Origin: Bacteroides mediterraneensis
GTDB lineage: Bacteria; Bacteroidota; Bacteroidia; Bacteroidales; Bacteroidaceae
Direction: 5' to 3'
Assembly (NCBI RefSeq): GCF_016900355.1
Contig: NZ_JACJKA010000006.1
Location: forward strand, 62,001 to 126,000
Length of the DNA: 64,000 nucleotides
This document shows positions 9,602-17,952 of this stretch, in pieces (positions within the stretch are counted from its first letter, which is position 1; each line of letters begins with the position of its first letter). The translations under genes and the position numbers were made by a program. The notes below the pieces were generated by a model. That model made no database searches. It saw nothing but the letters and a program-made list of their open reading frames with translations, and was not told the DNA's origin.

Positions 9602-9771
9602 GAGTTGAACTAAGCGAGAATTTGATACGGAAAGCCCTGTAAGGGATTCCGAACACAGGCGGTGCATGAATCTGGGCAGTCAGATTTGTGTACCGTTTTT
9701 TTATGGACTGAAGAAAGGAATCCGTTCCGATGTGGGGGAGGAAATTCCGGACCTCGGATGGGAGAAAGGAT

Positions 9772-9810
9772 AAAAAAAGTGGAGGTGCGCTTGAGGTGCA
9801 CCTCCACTTT
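9772..9810. terminator. Bidirectional terminator between the sus operon and purL
   Basis: AAGTGGAGGTGC (9777-9788) pairs with GCACCTCCACTT (9798-9809). An A-run precedes it and a T-rich stretch follows. It lies between the converging ends of the thioredoxin-lipoprotein gene and purL. Confidence 0.9.
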
Positions 9811-9834
9811 ATATTATTTTCCGGTAGTTCCGGA

Positions 9835-12800
9835 TTATTTCTTGCGGTTGGCTTCCACCCACTTGCGGGCATTAACGAAGGCTTCCATCCATGGAGTGAT
9901 TTGGTCTTCGTTCTTGCGGTCGAGCGGATAATAAGCATTCTCCCACGGGAAGCAAGCGCGTTCCAAGTGAGGCATCATGGCCAGATGACGTCCATCCTGG
10001 CTGGCAATACCTGCTACACTGTAGTCTGAACCGTTCGGGTTGCCTGGGTATTCATCGTAAGAATACTTCAGTACCACGTTGTAGTGGTCTTCCGGATAAG
10101 GCAATGAGAACTTACCTTCTCCGTGAGCTACCCAGATTCCCAGTTTGGAGCCGCTCAGAGAGCCGAACATCACGCTGCGGTTCATCGGTACAGTCACACC
10201 TAAGAAGGCAGATTCAAACTTGTGGGAGTCGTTATGCAGCATCTTTCCTTTCTTCTTGTCTTCAGGAGTAATCAGTCCCAGTTCCATCATCAGCTGGCAA
10301 CCGTTGCAGACACCCAGTGAAAGAGTATCTTCGCGGGCATAGAAGTTGTCGAGGGCTGCTTTGGCTTTCGGGTTGAACAGGAAGCTTCCGGCCCATCCTT
10401 TGGCAGAACCCAATACGTCGGAGTTGGAGAATCCACCGCAGTAAACTACCATGTTGATGTCTTCCAGTGTCTCACGTCCGCTGACCAAGTCGGTCATGGT
10501 CACGTCTTTTACGTCGAAGCCGGCCAAGTACAGCATGTAAGCCATTTCACGTTCACCGTTGGTTCCCTTTTCACGGATGATGGCTGCCTTGATGCCGCTC
10601 GGTGTACGACGGTCCGGGTTGAGGCCAAACTGTGACAGTTTGCCGGTGAATGACTTGTCGAATACGAATTCCAGCGGCTGCTGCTTGTAGTTTTCGAAAC
10701 GTTTCTTGGCACAGCCGTTCATGCTCTGCTTGCGGTCGAGCAGGTAAGAAGTAGAATACCATACATCGCGCAAGTAATCAATACCGAACTGGTAAGTCGC
10801 ATCGTGGAAGGTAGCCAGGATGTGACGTTCTTCGGTCGGTACACCAATCTTCACGTAACCTACACCGGCATCTTCCAGAATCTTCTTGACTTCTGCCTTG
10901 TGCTTGTCGGCTACCTGAATCACTACACCCGGGTTTTCAGCAAACAGAATCTTCACGATGTCGTCGCACTTGATCTTGTCGAGGTTGATTTCCATACCGC
11001 CGTCCACGTTGGCAAAGCACATTTCTAGCAGGGTAGTAATCAGACCACCGGCAGAGATATCGTGTCCGGCCAGAATCAAGCCCTTGTTGACCAGTTCCTG
11101 GATAGCCATGAAGGCATCGCGGAAGTATTCCGGATTCTGTACGGTCGGCACGTCGTCGCCCACCTTGTTGAGTGACTGTGCAAAGGCAGAACCACCCAGA
11201 CGGAGCTGGTCGAAGCTGAAGTCGATATGATAGAAGGTTGATTTTGGTTTGTTGACCATGACCGGAGAAACCACTTTCTTCACGTCGGATACTTCACCAC
11301 CGGCAGAAACGATGACGGTTCCCGGGCTGATGATTTTTTCTCCGTTCGGATATTTCTGTGTCATGGACAGAGAGTCCTTACCGGTCGGTACGTTGATTTG
11401 CAGTTCGCAGCAGAAATCAGACAATGCTTTCACAGCCTTGTACAGACGGGCATCTTCCCCTTCCTGTGAACGGCAAGGCCACATCCAGTTGGCTGACAAA
11501 GAAATGCTGTCCATGCCGTCGGCCAGCGGAGCCCATACCAAGTTGGTCAATGCTTCCGATACAGCCAGTACGGAACCTGCTTCCGGATTAGCCAAGGCAG
11601 CCTGCGGAGCGTGTCCCAGTGCGGTAGCGATACCTTTTTCACCACGGTAGTCGAGGGCTACGACACCACAGTCGCTCAACGGCAACTGCAATTCACCCTG
11701 GCACTGCTGGCGGGCAATCTTACCTGTGACGGAACGGTCTACCTTGTTGGTCAACCAGTCCTTGCAGGCTACGGCTTCCAGTTGCAGTACGCGGCGCAAA
11801 TATTCATTCAGTTTGGTGACATCGTAAGAAACGTTTTCATAGTGACGTTCCACGGTCTTGTCTACCATATAAGTTTTCGGAGAAGAACCGAACATCTGGT
11901 CTACGGCCAGGTCGAACGGACGGACACCGTCAGCCTGTTCGAAGGCAAAGCGATGGTCGCCGGTTGTTTCACCTACCACGTACATCGGGGCACGTTCACG
12001 GTCGGCAATCTTGCGTACATGTTCGATGGCTTCGTCTTCAATCAACAAGCCCATACGTTCCTGTGATTCGTTGGCGATGATTTCCTTGGCCGACAAGGTT
12101 TCGTCACCGATAGGCAGTTTGTCCATGTGAATCAGACCACCGCAGTCTTCCACCAGCTCAGACAGACAGTTCACGTGTCCGGCAGAACCGTGGTCGTGGA
12201 TAGACACAATCGGGTTTACATCTTCCTCACACAGGGCACGTACCACGTTGTAGGCACGTTTCTGCATTTCGGCGTTGGCACGCTGGATGGCGTTCAGCTC
12301 GATACCAGAAGAGTAACGTCCGGTATCTACGGAAGAAACGGAACCACCTCCCAGACCGATGCGGTAGTTGTCACCACCGAGTACGACGATTTCGTCACCG
12401 GCTTCCGGAGTACCTTTCAGGCAGTCACGCTGTGTACCGTAACCTACACCTCCTGCCAGCATGATGACTTTGTCGTAAGCATATTTTTCGTTGTTCTCTT
12501 CGTGTTCGAAAGTCAGTACAGAACCACAAATCAGCGGCTGTCCGAACTTGTTACCGAAATCGGAAGCACCGTTTGATGCTTTGATCAGAATCTGTTCCGG
12601 TGTCTGGTACAACCATTTGCGCACCGGTAGGATGTTTTCCCAGTCGCGGCCTTCGTCTGTACGCGGATAAGAAGTCATGTACACGGCAGTTCCGGCAATC
12701 GGCCAGGAACCTTTACCACCACCCATACGGTCGCGGATTTCACCACCGGTACCGGTAGAAGCTCCGTTGAACGGTTCCACGGTAGTCGGGAAGTTGTGAG

Positions 12801-13542
12801 TTTCCGCTTTCAGTGAAATGACGGTCTTGATATCTTTGATAATGAAATAGTCAGAAGTAGAGTGGTCGGCCGGAGCGAATTGTTCTACCACCGGACCTTC
12901 GGCGAAGGCCACGTTGTCTTTGTAGGCCGAGATAATCTTGTTGGGGTTTTCCTGCGTGGTTTTCTTGATCATCTGGAACAGAGACGATTCCATTTCCTGT
13001 CCGTCGATGATGAAAGTTCCGCCGAAGATTTTGTGGCGGCAGTGCTCTGAGTTAATCTGTGCGAAACCGAATACTTCCGAGTCAGTCAGCTTGCGGCCCA
13101 GGTCTTTTTCTACCTTCAGCAGGTAGTCCATTTCTTCGCGTGACAGCGCCAGACCTTCCTTTTCGTTGTATTCTTCCAGATTATCAATGTATATGATAGG
13201 CTGCGGTTTGATGTCCACCGTGAAAATGTCCTGATTCAGTCCGTGGTACATACGTTGCAGCATCGGGTCATGGTCAGCGTTCTCATCCTTTACCGGGAAA
13301 TATTCCTCGATACGGCGGATGCCTTTGAGACCCATGTTTTGGGTGATTTCTACTGCATTTGTACTCCAGGGGGTAATCATTTCACGACGTGGACCGATGA
13401 ACCATCCTTTCAGGTTGTCTTCATTTTCCACAGTAGCGTCGCTGTAAAGCCAGCATAGTTTCTTGACGTCTTCAGCATTCAGCTCCTGATTGCATTCTGT
13501 GGCAATCACACTGTTTGTGGGTGTTCTGAAAAATAGAATCAT
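9835..13542 (-). CDS. purL: Phosphoribosylformylglycinamidine synthase
   Basis: This catalyses the fourth step of purine synthesis: FGAR plus glutamine and ATP give FGAM. At 1235 residues it is the single-chain form with synthetase and glutaminase joined, as in gamma-proteobacteria and Bacteroidetes, unlike the PurLQS complex. Visible marks are AETHNFPTTVEPFNGASTGTGGEIRD, the ISAGGLITTLLEM region and the C-terminal class I amidotransferase with its nucleophile Cys1079 in GVCNGCQ. The C-terminal AHGEGKF segment contains the likely catalytic His. The gene has its own promoter and shares a terminator with the sus operon. Confidence 0.97.
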   Translation of the reverse strand: MILFFRTPTNSVIATECNQELNAEDVKKLCWLYSDATVENEDNLKGWFIGPRREMITPWSTNAVEITQNMGLKGIRRIEEYFPVKDENADHDPMLQRMYHGLNQDIFTVDIKPQPIIYIDNLEEYNEKEGLALSREEMDYLLKVEKDLGRKLTDSEVFGFAQINSEHCRHKIFGGTFIIDGQEMESSLFQMIKKTTQENPNKIISAYKDNVAFAEGPVVEQFAPADHSTSDYFIIKDIKTVISLKAETHNFPTTVEPFNGASTGTGGEIRDRMGGGKGSWPIAGTAVYMTSYPRTDEGRDWENILPVRKWLYQTPEQILIKASNGASDFGNKFGQPLICGSVLTFEHEENNEKYAYDKVIMLAGGVGYGTQRDCLKGTPEAGDEIVVLGGDNYRIGLGGGSVSSVDTGRYSSGIELNAIQRANAEMQKRAYNVVRALCEEDVNPIVSIHDHGSAGHVNCLSELVEDCGGLIHMDKLPIGDETLSAKEIIANESQERMGLLIEDEAIEHVRKIADRERAPMYVVGETTGDHRFAFEQADGVRPFDLAVDQMFGSSPKTYMVDKTVERHYENVSYDVTKLNEYLRRVLQLEAVACKDWLTNKVDRSVTGKIARQQCQGELQLPLSDCGVVALDYRGEKGIATALGHAPQAALANPEAGSVLAVSEALTNLVWAPLADGMDSISLSANWMWPCRSQEGEDARLYKAVKALSDFCCELQINVPTGKDSLSMTQKYPNGEKIISPGTVIVSAGGEVSDVKKVVSPVMVNKPKSTFYHIDFSFDQLRLGGSAFAQSLNKVGDDVPTVQNPEYFRDAFMAIQELVNKGLILAGHDISAGGLITTLLEMCFANVDGGMEINLDKIKCDDIVKILFAENPGVVIQVADKHKAEVKKILEDAGVGYVKIGVPTEERHILATFHDATYQFGIDYLRDVWYSTSYLLDRKQSMNGCAKKRFENYKQQPLEFVFDKSFTGKLSQFGLNPDRRTPSGIKAAIIREKGTNGEREMAYMLYLAGFDVKDVTMTDLVSGRETLEDINMVVYCGGFSNSDVLGSAKGWAGSFLFNPKAKAALDNFYAREDTLSLGVCNGCQLMMELGLITPEDKKKGKMLHNDSHKFESAFLGVTVPMNRSVMFGSLSGSKLGIWVAHGEGKFSLPYPEDHYNVVLKYSYDEYPGNPNGSDYSVAGIASQDGRHLAMMPHLERACFPWENAYYPLDRKNEDQITPWMEAFVNARKWVEANRKK

Positions 13543-13589
13543 AGCACTTGTATGTTATAATGAAAATTCAATGCGCTTTAAAAGTGGTA

Positions 13590-13597
13590 CAAAGGTA
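13590..13597 (-). promoter_or_regulatory. purL: -7 box of the purL promoter
   Basis: TACCTTTG on the minus strand fits TAnnTTTG and predicts a leader of about 43 bases. I see no PurR-like operator or riboswitch in the leader. Confidence 0.6.
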
Positions 13598-13729
13598 GGG
13601 AAAATCCTCGGAATTACGAAGAAAAATAAAAGTAATTGCGTATGTTGCATAGGGAGGAATTGGCTTTTAGCTGGTAGATGGGATGAGGGGTAAGAAGTTT
13701 CTTAAAATAAAATAGAAAGGTAAGAATAA

Positions 13730-13759
13730 TTGGCTATTAGAAATAAATTGTTATATTTG
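13730..13759 (+). promoter_or_regulatory. Promoter abutting the small membrane-protein gene
   Basis: A TTG -33 box (13730-13732) lies 19 bp before TATATTTG (13752-13759). The predicted transcription start (about 13764-13766) coincides with the ATG at 13764, so the message may be leaderless. Confidence 0.6.
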
Positions 13760-13763
13760 CGTC

Positions 13764-13952
13764 ATGAGAAAAGAGTTAGGCAAATGGTTTTTAGATATAG
13801 CCAAGTATATGACCACAGCCGTGTTACTGACGTCCCTTTTTAGCGGGGTGAATGAATGGGCATGGTATATGTATGGACTTGTAGTCCTTGCCGTATTAGT
13901 AACTCTTGTGACAGGACTTACGTTGCTTAAAGATAAGAAGGAGGACAAATAA
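13764..13952 (+). CDS. Small two-helix membrane protein (DUF6722-like)
   Basis: This 62-residue protein has two predicted membrane helices (about 15-28 and 33-54) and a charged tail LLKDKKEDK. From memory it resembles DUF6722 proteins of Bacteroides, whose function is unknown; the family match is a recollection, not a search. It starts at the first ATG after a strong promoter, and its stop overlaps the next gene's ATG by one base. Confidence 0.7.
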   Translation: MRKELGKWFLDIAKYMTTAVLLTSLFSGVNEWAWYMYGLVVLAVLVTLVTGLTLLKDKKEDK

Positions 13953-14056
13953 TGGGAGCAATTATTGTATCGGTAATGGTGATTGTTATTGCGCTCGTCA
14001 GTTTGGCGTATTTTAATTACCAAGACAAGAAAGAAGCGAAAAAGAACATACGATAA
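13952..14056 (+). CDS. 34-residue membrane microprotein coupled to the preceding gene
   Basis: The ATG overlaps the upstream stop (TAATG, 13950-13954). The product starts MGAIIVSVMVIVIALVSLAY: one hydrophobic helix, followed by a basic/acidic tail DKKEAKKNIR. The stop is followed 19 bases later by a terminator, so the two small genes fill a complete transcript. The tight overlap and single-helix design support a real gene. Function is unknown; a partner of the 62-residue protein is inferred from coupling. Confidence 0.6.
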   Translation: MGAIIVSVMVIVIALVSLAYFNYQDKKEAKKNIR

Positions 14057-14075
14057 ATTAAAAATTAGGGTAAAG

Positions 14076-14120
14076 AAGCTGTTTCAAAACAACTAAGGGG
14101 TTTTGGAACAGCTTTTTTTT
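14076..14120 (+). terminator. Terminator of the small membrane-protein operon
   Basis: AAGCTGTTTCAAAAC pairs with GTTTTGGAACAGCTT (one G-T pair) and is followed by a run of eight Ts. Confidence 0.92.
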
Positions 14121-14191
14121 GATATCCGGTTTATGGGAGGGTAGAGGACTTTGTATTCTGTTCTTCGTTTTCACATTCCGCGGAATATGCC

Positions 14192-14199
14192 TATCTTTG
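14192..14199 (+). promoter_or_regulatory. -7 box of the dicarboxylate transporter promoter
   Basis: TATCTTTG fits TAnnTTTG and predicts a leader of about 24 bases before the ATG at 14229. Confidence 0.6.
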
Positions 14200-14228
14200 C
14201 GCTTTAAACCAAAAACTGTTTCTATTTT

Positions 14229-15542
14229 ATGTGGTTACAATTACTGTTTGTCTTGCTGGCCATTGTGGTCGGCGCACGGGTGGGCGGCATCGGACTGGGT
14301 GTGTTTGGAGGTCTCGGGCTGGCTGTCCTCACCTTTGTGTTCGGACTGGAACCGACTGCTCCTCCGATTGATGTGATGCTGATGATTGTGGCAGTGATTG
14401 CAGCGGCGGGTTGTATGCAAGCTGCCGGAGGATTGGATTTGATGGTGAAATGGGCGGAGAAAATCTTGCGCCGACATCCCCAGCGTATCACCTTGCTGAG
14501 TCCGCTGGTGACTTACCTCTTTACTTTCTTTGCCGGAACGGGGCATGTGGCCTATTCCGTACTTCCGGTGATTGCCGAAGTGGCTCGTGAGACAGGCATC
14601 CGTCCGGAGCGTCCGATGGGAATTGCCGTCATTGCTTCCCAGCAGGCCATTACCGCCAGTCCCATTTCTGCGGCTACGGTTGCCCTTTTGAGTATGTTGG
14701 CCGGATACGATATTACCTTGTTTGATATCCTGAAGATTTCCATTCCCTGTACTTTGGTGGGTGTGCTGGTAGGGGCTCTCTATTCCATGCATGTGGGCAA
14801 GGAATTGAAAGATGACCCTGTGTACCAGGCACGTTTGAAGTCAGGGGAGTTGTCGGGGGCCAATTATTGTACGGCCGAGGTACTTCATCCCGGCAAGGCG
14901 CTGACTTCTGTGCTGTTGTTTTTGGCTGCCACGGTGGGCATTGTGTTGTTTGGCTCCATCGACAGCCTCCGCCCGTCGTTCCAGACCTCCGAAGGCGTGG
15001 TCGTGATGCAGATGGCACACATCATTGAAATTCTTATGTTGTCGGTAGCTGCACTGATTTTGCTGCTGACTGGTACCAGTGGTATGAAGGCGGCCAAGAG
15101 TTCGGTATTCAATGCGGGTATGCAGGCGGTAGTAGCTATCTTTGGTATTGCCTGGATGGGCGATACCTTCATTTCGGGTAACATTGCGGTGATAAAAGAA
15201 GGTATTTTCGGTATGGTGACGGATATGCCCTGGCTTTTCGGCGTGGCTTTGTTTGTCATGTCCATCCTGTTGTTCAGTCAGGCGGCTACCATCCGGGCCT
15301 TGCTTCCTTTGGGCATGGCATTGGGCATTTCCCCCTATATGCTGATTGCGCTTTTTCCAGCGGTGAACGGGTATTTTTTCATTCCGAACTATCCGACGGT
15401 AGTGGCAGCTATCAATTTCGATACTACAGGCACCACTCGCATTGGGAAGTATGTGCTCAATCATTCGTTTATGATGCCGGGATTGATTTCTACGTTTGTA
15501 GCCGTAGGTCTGGGTATTTTAGCGGTACTGGTGGATTTGTAG
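14229..15542 (+). CDS. dcuB: Anaerobic C4-dicarboxylate transporter (Dcu family)
   Basis: This is an inner-membrane exchanger of the Dcu family, typically swapping succinate for fumarate, malate or aspartate during anaerobic growth, which fits a succinate-producing gut anaerobe. It has 437 residues, about ten to twelve hydrophobic segments and the family stretches GGLDLMVKWAEKILRRHP, TFFAGTGHVAYSVLPVIAEVA and ITASPISAATVALLSML. The segment before GGLD is closer to DcuB (PPIDVMLMI) while the N-terminus (ARVGGIGLGVFGGLG) recalls DcuA, so the subtype is uncertain. It is monocistronic; the region after it carries array D and no obvious terminator except those hairpins. Confidence 0.9.
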   Translation: MWLQLLFVLLAIVVGARVGGIGLGVFGGLGLAVLTFVFGLEPTAPPIDVMLMIVAVIAAAGCMQAAGGLDLMVKWAEKILRRHPQRITLLSPLVTYLFTFFAGTGHVAYSVLPVIAEVARETGIRPERPMGIAVIASQQAITASPISAATVALLSMLAGYDITLFDILKISIPCTLVGVLVGALYSMHVGKELKDDPVYQARLKSGELSGANYCTAEVLHPGKALTSVLLFLAATVGIVLFGSIDSLRPSFQTSEGVVVMQMAHIIEILMLSVAALILLLTGTSGMKAAKSSVFNAGMQAVVAIFGIAWMGDTFISGNIAVIKEGIFGMVTDMPWLFGVALFVMSILLFSQAATIRALLPLGMALGISPYMLIALFPAVNGYFFIPNYPTVVAAINFDTTGTTRIGKYVLNHSFMMPGLISTFVAVGLGILAVLVDL

Positions 15543-15626
15543 GCTGAGTAAAGGTATTTCTCGGAGGTGGTAGAGATGATAAACGAAAACGCCCCGTCTC
15601 ATTTATCTTTTTTTCCCTTGAATTTT

Positions 15627-15714
15627 CTCTGTTTCACACTGCGGGATTTGTATCTCACAGTGTGAAATATATATCCCACACTGTGGTTTTTGTATCCCAC
15701 AGTGTGAAACAGAG
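15627..15714. repeat. Palindrome array D (four units, 21-bp period)
   Basis: Within the 325-base gap between the dcu gene and the LysE-type gene, four 9-bp cores of type CACA(C/G)TGTG start at 15635, 15656, 15677 and 15698, exactly 21 bp apart; the first has one change (CACACTGCG). The outer flanks form an inverted repeat of 21 bp with one mismatch (15627-15647 against 15694-15714), so the whole element can fold on itself. The rest of the gap is AT-rich without a gene. It is one of five phased arrays in this window. Confidence 0.9.
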
Positions 15715-15830
15715 AATTTGTAAGAGTTTTTTGAAGAAAACACTGGAGGAAAAGAGGGTATGGATGGGAGGTTAAAATTTTGTGAAAGGGTTTTTCTCGG
15801 TAGACAGAAGATGATAATCGTATAAAAATT

Positions 15831-15863
15831 TGTAGGTACTTTCGTAAAAAAGTAGCATCTTTG
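15831..15863 (+). promoter_or_regulatory. Weak promoter abutting the LysE-type gene
   Basis: TTTG (15831-15834) and CATCTTTG (15856-15863) are 21 bp apart. The -7 box has C in place of the first T. The predicted start falls on the ATG at 15868, as at 13764. Confidence 0.4.
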
Positions 15864-15867
15864 CACT

Positions 15868-16527
15868 ATGAATTGGATTGAACAGGTTACTATACTTGAA
15901 TTGTTGCTGAAAGGGTTGATTGTCGGAATCGTGGTTTCTGCTCCTTTGGGCCCGGTCGGTGTGCTTTGCATTCAACGTACGTTGAACAAGGGTCGCTGGT
16001 TTGGTTTTGTCACAGGAGTAGGAGCAGCGTTGAGCGATATATGTTATGCGTTGATTACCGGATATGGAATGAGTTTCATGGATGAAATCATCCTGAAACA
16101 TCATATTTTTCTTCAGGTAGTAGGTAGCATCATGTTGCTGGCCTTCGGTATTTACACGTTTCGCAGCAATCCGGTAAAATCCCTTCGTCCGTCTTCGGGT
16201 ACGCGTGGTACGTATCTGCACAATTTCGTGACGGCTTTTTTTGTGACCCTGTCCAATCCGCTCATCATTTTCCTGTTCATCGGTCTGTTTGCCCGTTTCT
16301 CGTTTGTGATGCCGGGCAGTCCCATCGGTTTTCAGCTGGTAGGCTATCTGGCCATCCTCACAGGGGCGTTGGGCTGGTGGTTCAGCATTACGTATTTCGT
16401 CAATAAAGTACGTTCGCGGTTTAACTTACGCGGCATCTGGGTGCTCAACCGCATCATCGGTGTCGTGGTCATGATAGCGGCTGTGGTGGGAATCGTCCTG
16501 GCCATTGCCGGCAAATCTTTTTCTTGA
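15868..16527 (+). CDS. LysE/RhtB-family amino-acid exporter
   Basis: This is an inner-membrane exporter of the LysE translocator family (219 residues, about six hydrophobic helices). The N-terminal family block is GIVVSAPLGPVGVLCIQRTLNKGRWFGFVTGVGAALSD, and TLSNPLIIFLFIGLFARF is the second conserved block. The exported compound cannot be told from sequence. It heads a run of four closely spaced genes (gaps of 6, 13 and 2 bases) ending in prfC, and that gene order is familiar in Bacteroides genomes. Array D lies about 150 bases upstream. Confidence 0.88.
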   Translation: MNWIEQVTILELLLKGLIVGIVVSAPLGPVGVLCIQRTLNKGRWFGFVTGVGAALSDICYALITGYGMSFMDEIILKHHIFLQVVGSIMLLAFGIYTFRSNPVKSLRPSSGTRGTYLHNFVTAFFVTLSNPLIIFLFIGLFARFSFVMPGSPIGFQLVGYLAILTGALGWWFSITYFVNKVRSRFNLRGIWVLNRIIGVVVMIAAVVGIVLAIAGKSFS

Positions 16528-16533
16528 TAGGAT

Positions 16534-17079
16534 ATGTATATTTCTCAACAACTTAAAAAAAAGAATATTGCTGAATACCTGTTGTATATGTGGCAGGTAG
16601 AGGATTTGATTCGGGCCAATGGCTGCGATATGGAGAAAATCCGGAAGAACATTATTGATCCTTATCCGGCTACGGACGAGCAGAAACAGGAGCTGGCCCG
16701 CTGGTATGAAGACCTGATTCACATGATGCAGCAGGAGGGAGTGATGGAAAAAGGTCACCTGCAGATTAACAAGAATATCATTGTCTGGCTGACCGACTTA
16801 CATCTGCGTCTGTTGCGTTCACCTAAGTTTCCGTATTATACGGCAGCTTATTATAAAGTATTGCCTTTTATTGTGGAGTTGCGGGCCAAGGGAGGCGACA
16901 AGGATGTGCCTGAACTGGAGACCTGTTTCGATGCCCTTTATGGGGTGCTGATGCTGAAGTTGCAGAAAAAGGAAATCAGTGAGGGAACGGCTAAGGCCAT
17001 GAAATCCATTAGTGACTTGCTGGCCATGCTGGCTGATTATTATATAAAGGACAAGGAAGGCGATTTGGATTTGGATTAA
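16534..17079 (+). CDS. DUF4924-family protein
   Basis: This is a 181-residue, soluble, mostly helical protein without signal peptide. The start MYISQQLKKKNIAEYLLYMWQVEDLIRA and the segment YYTAAYYKVLPFIVELRAK fit DUF4924, a Bacteroidetes family of unknown role; the assignment is from memory of the family. It starts 6 bases after the LysE-type gene and 13 before rfbD. The tail GDLDLD is acidic. Confidence 0.8.
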   Translation: MYISQQLKKKNIAEYLLYMWQVEDLIRANGCDMEKIRKNIIDPYPATDEQKQELARWYEDLIHMMQQEGVMEKGHLQINKNIIVWLTDLHLRLLRSPKFPYYTAAYYKVLPFIVELRAKGGDKDVPELETCFDALYGVLMLKLQKKEISEGTAKAMKSISDLLAMLADYYIKDKEGDLDLD

Positions 17080-17092
17080 CATACACAGAAAT

Positions 17093-17950
17093 ATGAAAAA
17101 GATATTAGTGACGGGAGCCAACGGACAGTTAGGCAATGAGATGCGTCTGCTGGCAGAAGAACACACCAATTTTGAGTATTTTTTTACGGATGTGGCAGAG
17201 CTGGACATCTGCGATGAGAAGGCGGTGATGGATTTTGTGACAGCCCATCAGATTGACGTCATTGTGAACTGTGCGGCCTATACGGCTGTCGATAAGGCAG
17301 AGGATAATGTGGAACTCTGTGACAAGCTGAATCGTGTGGCGCCGGGTTACCTGGCCAAGGCGGCACAGAGCCGGGGAGGTTGGCTGGTACAAGTGTCTAC
17401 CGACTATGTGTTTGATGGTACGGCCCATATCCCGTATAAGGAAGAAGATACTCCCTGTCCGAATTCCGTATATGGTTCTACTAAGTTAGGAGGAGAACAG
17501 GAGGTGATGAAGTATTGTCCGAATGCGATGATTATTCGTACGGCGTGGCTGTATTCTACCTTTGGCAATAATTTCGTGAAGACAATGATTCGTCTGGGAA
17601 AGGAAAAAGAAACATTGGGCGTCATTTTCGACCAGATTGGTACCCCGACGTATGCACGCGACCTGGCTCAGGCTATTTTCGTGGCATTGGAGAAAGGTAT
17701 TGTGCCGGGCATCTATCATTTCAGCAATGAAGGTGTCTGCTCCTGGTATGATTTTACCAAGGCCATCCATCGGCTGGCAGGTATTACCACTTGTCACGTA
17801 TCCCCGCTTCACACAGAAGATTATCCCACCAAGGCTTGCCGTCCGCACTATTCCGTGCTTGACAAGACCAAGCTGAAAAAGACCTACGGAGTGGAGGTTC
17901 CTTACTGGATGGATAGTCTGGCGGAATGTATTGAAAAATTAAAACAATAA
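17093..17950 (+). CDS. rfbD: dTDP-4-dehydrorhamnose reductase
   Basis: This reduces dTDP-4-keto-L-rhamnose to dTDP-L-rhamnose with NAD(P)H, for cell-surface polysaccharides. It has 285 residues and an extended-SDR fold. The nucleotide site is [12 protein letters not shown] (residues 5-16). [17 protein letters not shown] sequence is seen as [15 protein letters not shown]. The STDYVFDG segment supplies catalytic residues and the YGSTKLGGE stretch carries the Tyr and Lys pair. The other rml genes are not nearby. It ends 2 bases before prfC, so expression is tied to that gene. Confidence 0.95.
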   Translation: MKKILVTGANGQLGNEMRLLAEEHTNFEYFFTDVAELDICDEKAVMDFVTAHQIDVIVNCAAYTAVDKAEDNVELCDKLNRVAPGYLAKAAQSRGGWLVQVSTDYVFDGTAHIPYKEEDTPCPNSVYGSTKLGGEQEVMKYCPNAMIIRTAWLYSTFGNNFVKTMIRLGKEKETLGVIFDQIGTPTYARDLAQAIFVALEKGIVPGIYHFSNEGVCSWYDFTKAIHRLAGITTCHVSPLHTEDYPTKACRPHYSVLDKTKLKKTYGVEVPYWMDSLAECIEKLKQ

Positions 17951-17952
17951 AT

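Noticed and set aside
9602-9771. Additional structured RNA before the purL terminator
   Set aside because: Only weak short pairings are seen apart from the terminator itself.
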